Positions 47,749-48,681 of a stretch of 48,681 nucleotides of DNA are shown here, piece after piece. The position numbers and the translations under genes were made by a program. The DNA lies in contig VGNE01000026.1 of the NCBI GenBank assembly GCA_016866215.1, positions 1-48,681 of the forward strand, given 5' to 3'. The notes under the pieces are model-generated. The model was not told the origin of the DNA. It ran no database searches and worked only from the letters and a program-made list of their open reading frames with translations. The DNA is from Chloroflexota bacterium (GTDB lineage: Bacteria > Chloroflexota > Anaerolineae > Anaerolineales > Villigracilaceae). Every line of letters begins with the position of its first letter. The stretch's first letter is position 1.

Positions 47749-48558
47749 TTAAGACCCGGCGGGCAAGAAGCATGCGCTTTCATGTGATTCGCCCACAGAC
47801 TTCAAGGGAGGCTTTTCAATCAAACAACGATCAAATACATTGGCACAACGCGGCGCAAATGGACACCCAATAACTGCACCCGGGTTGGATGGCACCGTAC
47901 CGGAAATAGCCGTCATTCTTTGTCCACGTGAACCGGGGCGCGGGATGGCGGCTAATAATCCCTTGCTGTATGGATGATGCGGTTTTTCATACACAAAATA
48001 AGTTGGAGAAATTTCAGCAACACTGCCAGCGTATAACACAGCCATGCGGTCGCAAGCCTGCGCCACAATACCAAGGTTATGAGTAATCAAAATGATTGAC
48101 AGATCAAATTTCTTCTGCAGGTCGCGCAAAAGATTTAAAATTTGCGCTTGAATTGTGACATCCAACGCAGTGGTCGGTTCGTCCGCGATCAATAAGGATG
48201 GGCGGCAAGCCAGCGCCATTGCGATCATCACGCGTTGCTGCTGTCCGCCTGAGAGTTGATGTGGATAGGAAGTCATTGCACGTTTTACATCCGGCAAACC
48301 AACCGCGTCGAGGCTTTCTTCTGCTTGAGTCTGAGCCGCCTTTTTATCGAGTTTCAAGTGTTGACGCACCACTCGTGTGATCTGTTCACCCACCGTAAAG
48401 ACAGGGTTGAGCGATGAAGTAGGATCCTGAAAGATCATCGAAATCCGTCCGCCGCGGACAGTGTTCATTTCAGGTTCAGAAAGCTCAAGCAAATTATTCC
48501 CCTCGAACATGACCTCCCCGCGCACCGTTGCAGACTTGGGCAGCAACTGTAAAATAGA
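47749..48558 (-). pseudogene. oppD: OppD/DppD-type ABC ATPase, N-terminus lost
   Basis: About 268 codons match OppD from SILQLLPKSATVRGEVMFEG onward: FQDPTSSLNPVFTVG, signature LSGGQQQRVMIAMAL, Walker B LLIADEPTTALDVT, H-loop ITHN, and the Cys-rich tail. The normal first 60-70 residues, including Walker A (GESGSGKS), are missing. Homology ends at about 48556-48558, right where a transposase promoter and gene begin on the other strand. Without Walker A the protein cannot bind ATP properly. The break is best explained by an IS insertion. Confidence 0.85.
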
Positions 48559-48582
48559 CTTTATCGGAAATAGGGTTATGAT
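48555..48582 (+). promoter_or_regulatory. Promoter with leaderless start for the transposase
   Basis: TAGACT (48555-48560), a 16-nt spacer and TATGAT (48577-48582), followed by six bases (AGGCGA) and the ATG at 48589. The spacing again predicts transcription start at the start codon. Confidence 0.5.
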
Positions 48583-48588
48583 AGGCGA

Positions 48589-48681
48589 ATGCTGACATAC
48601 GATGAACTCAAAGAAAGCCCGAGGAAATTTGTTTCGTTCACCAGTCTGACACCCGACGAATTTGATTTGCTTCTACCAGCC
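48589..48681 (+). CDS. Transposase N-terminus (3' end outside window)
   Basis: The 31 visible codons read MLTYDELKESPRKF, VSFTSLTPDEFDLLLPA, the typical N-terminal helix-turn-helix lead of a DDE transposase group (HTH_Tnp_4/DDE_Tnp_4-like, IS4/IS5 relatives). It continues past the window. Its start is only about 30 bp from the point where oppD homology ends, so the left end of the element must be in that short interval. Confidence 0.75.
   Translation, partial: MLTYDELKESPRKFVSFTSLTPDEFDLLLPA

Noticed and set aside
48579-48681. Upstream extension of oppD through the IS promoter region as an alternative N-terminus
   Set aside because: The frame stays open for some codons (PIITLFPIKS) but has no similarity to OppD and no Walker A; it is read-through of IS sequence.

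Overview
The window reads as bacterial chromosome from a metabolically versatile, probably environmental organism. The best guess is a Chloroflexota (Anaerolineae-like) genome. Supporting traits are a two-subunit glycine decarboxylase (gcvPA/gcvPB), a GDP-heptose type cluster without lipid A genes, NarL/LiaS-style signalling, several leaderless-looking promoters and several families of short dispersed repeats. The assignment is an inference from gene content; no rRNA or universal marker gene lies in the window.

Layout. (A) 1-9279, plus strand: a tightly overlapping sugar cluster. It holds a partial methyltransferase, an NDP-sugar epimerase, a nucleotide-sugar dehydrogenase whose catalytic Cys is replaced by Thr, an SDR, a Gfo/Idh/MocA oxidoreductase, a complete heptose-activation set (hddA, hddC, gmhA, gmhB) and a transaldolase, then a GT2 glycosyltransferase. 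(B) 9276-15580: an accessory stretch that begins inside a truncated glycosyltransferase. It contains a decayed PIN toxin locus, two AAA+ ATPases of the DUF4143 and DUF234 types, a DUF4160/DUF2442 pair, relics of one unidentified gene family and many short repeats. (C) 15590-21230: a second, intact copy of the two-gene GT2 cassette, a WecA/TagO-like phosphosugar transferase and a large membrane glycosyltransferase. A, the start of B and C together look like an envelope or S-layer glycan locus.

(D) 21242-27438: DUF309/zinc-ribbon protein, ECF sigma and anti-sigma, Nudix hydrolase, and a NarL-type two-component pair. (E) 27632-30587: membrane protein, VOC protein, dihaem cytochrome c, and an MNT/HEPN toxin-antitoxin pair. 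(F) 30661-34365: the glycine cleavage operon gcvH-gcvPA-gcvPB behind a sigma70 promoter, a tandem glycine riboswitch and an intrinsic terminator. (G) 34457-35326: a chimeric insertion-sequence relic made of parts of two unrelated transposases.

(H/I) 35393-45735, minus strand: a long run of closely spaced membrane genes. In transcription order it holds a Crp/Fnr regulator, a cupin, cytochrome b561, two paralogous 12-TM haem-copper-oxidase-like proteins with a DUF1858-like gene between them, a YtkA-like lipoprotein, a YHS-domain membrane protein, a MacA/MacB-type exporter, a PAP2-like protein and small membrane proteins. This may be a redox, NO or metal stress module. (J) 45828-48681: nitrilase-superfamily amidase, oppF, and oppD that has lost its Walker A region where a new insertion sequence begins at the window edge.

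No tRNA, rRNA, CRISPR array or replication origin was recognised.
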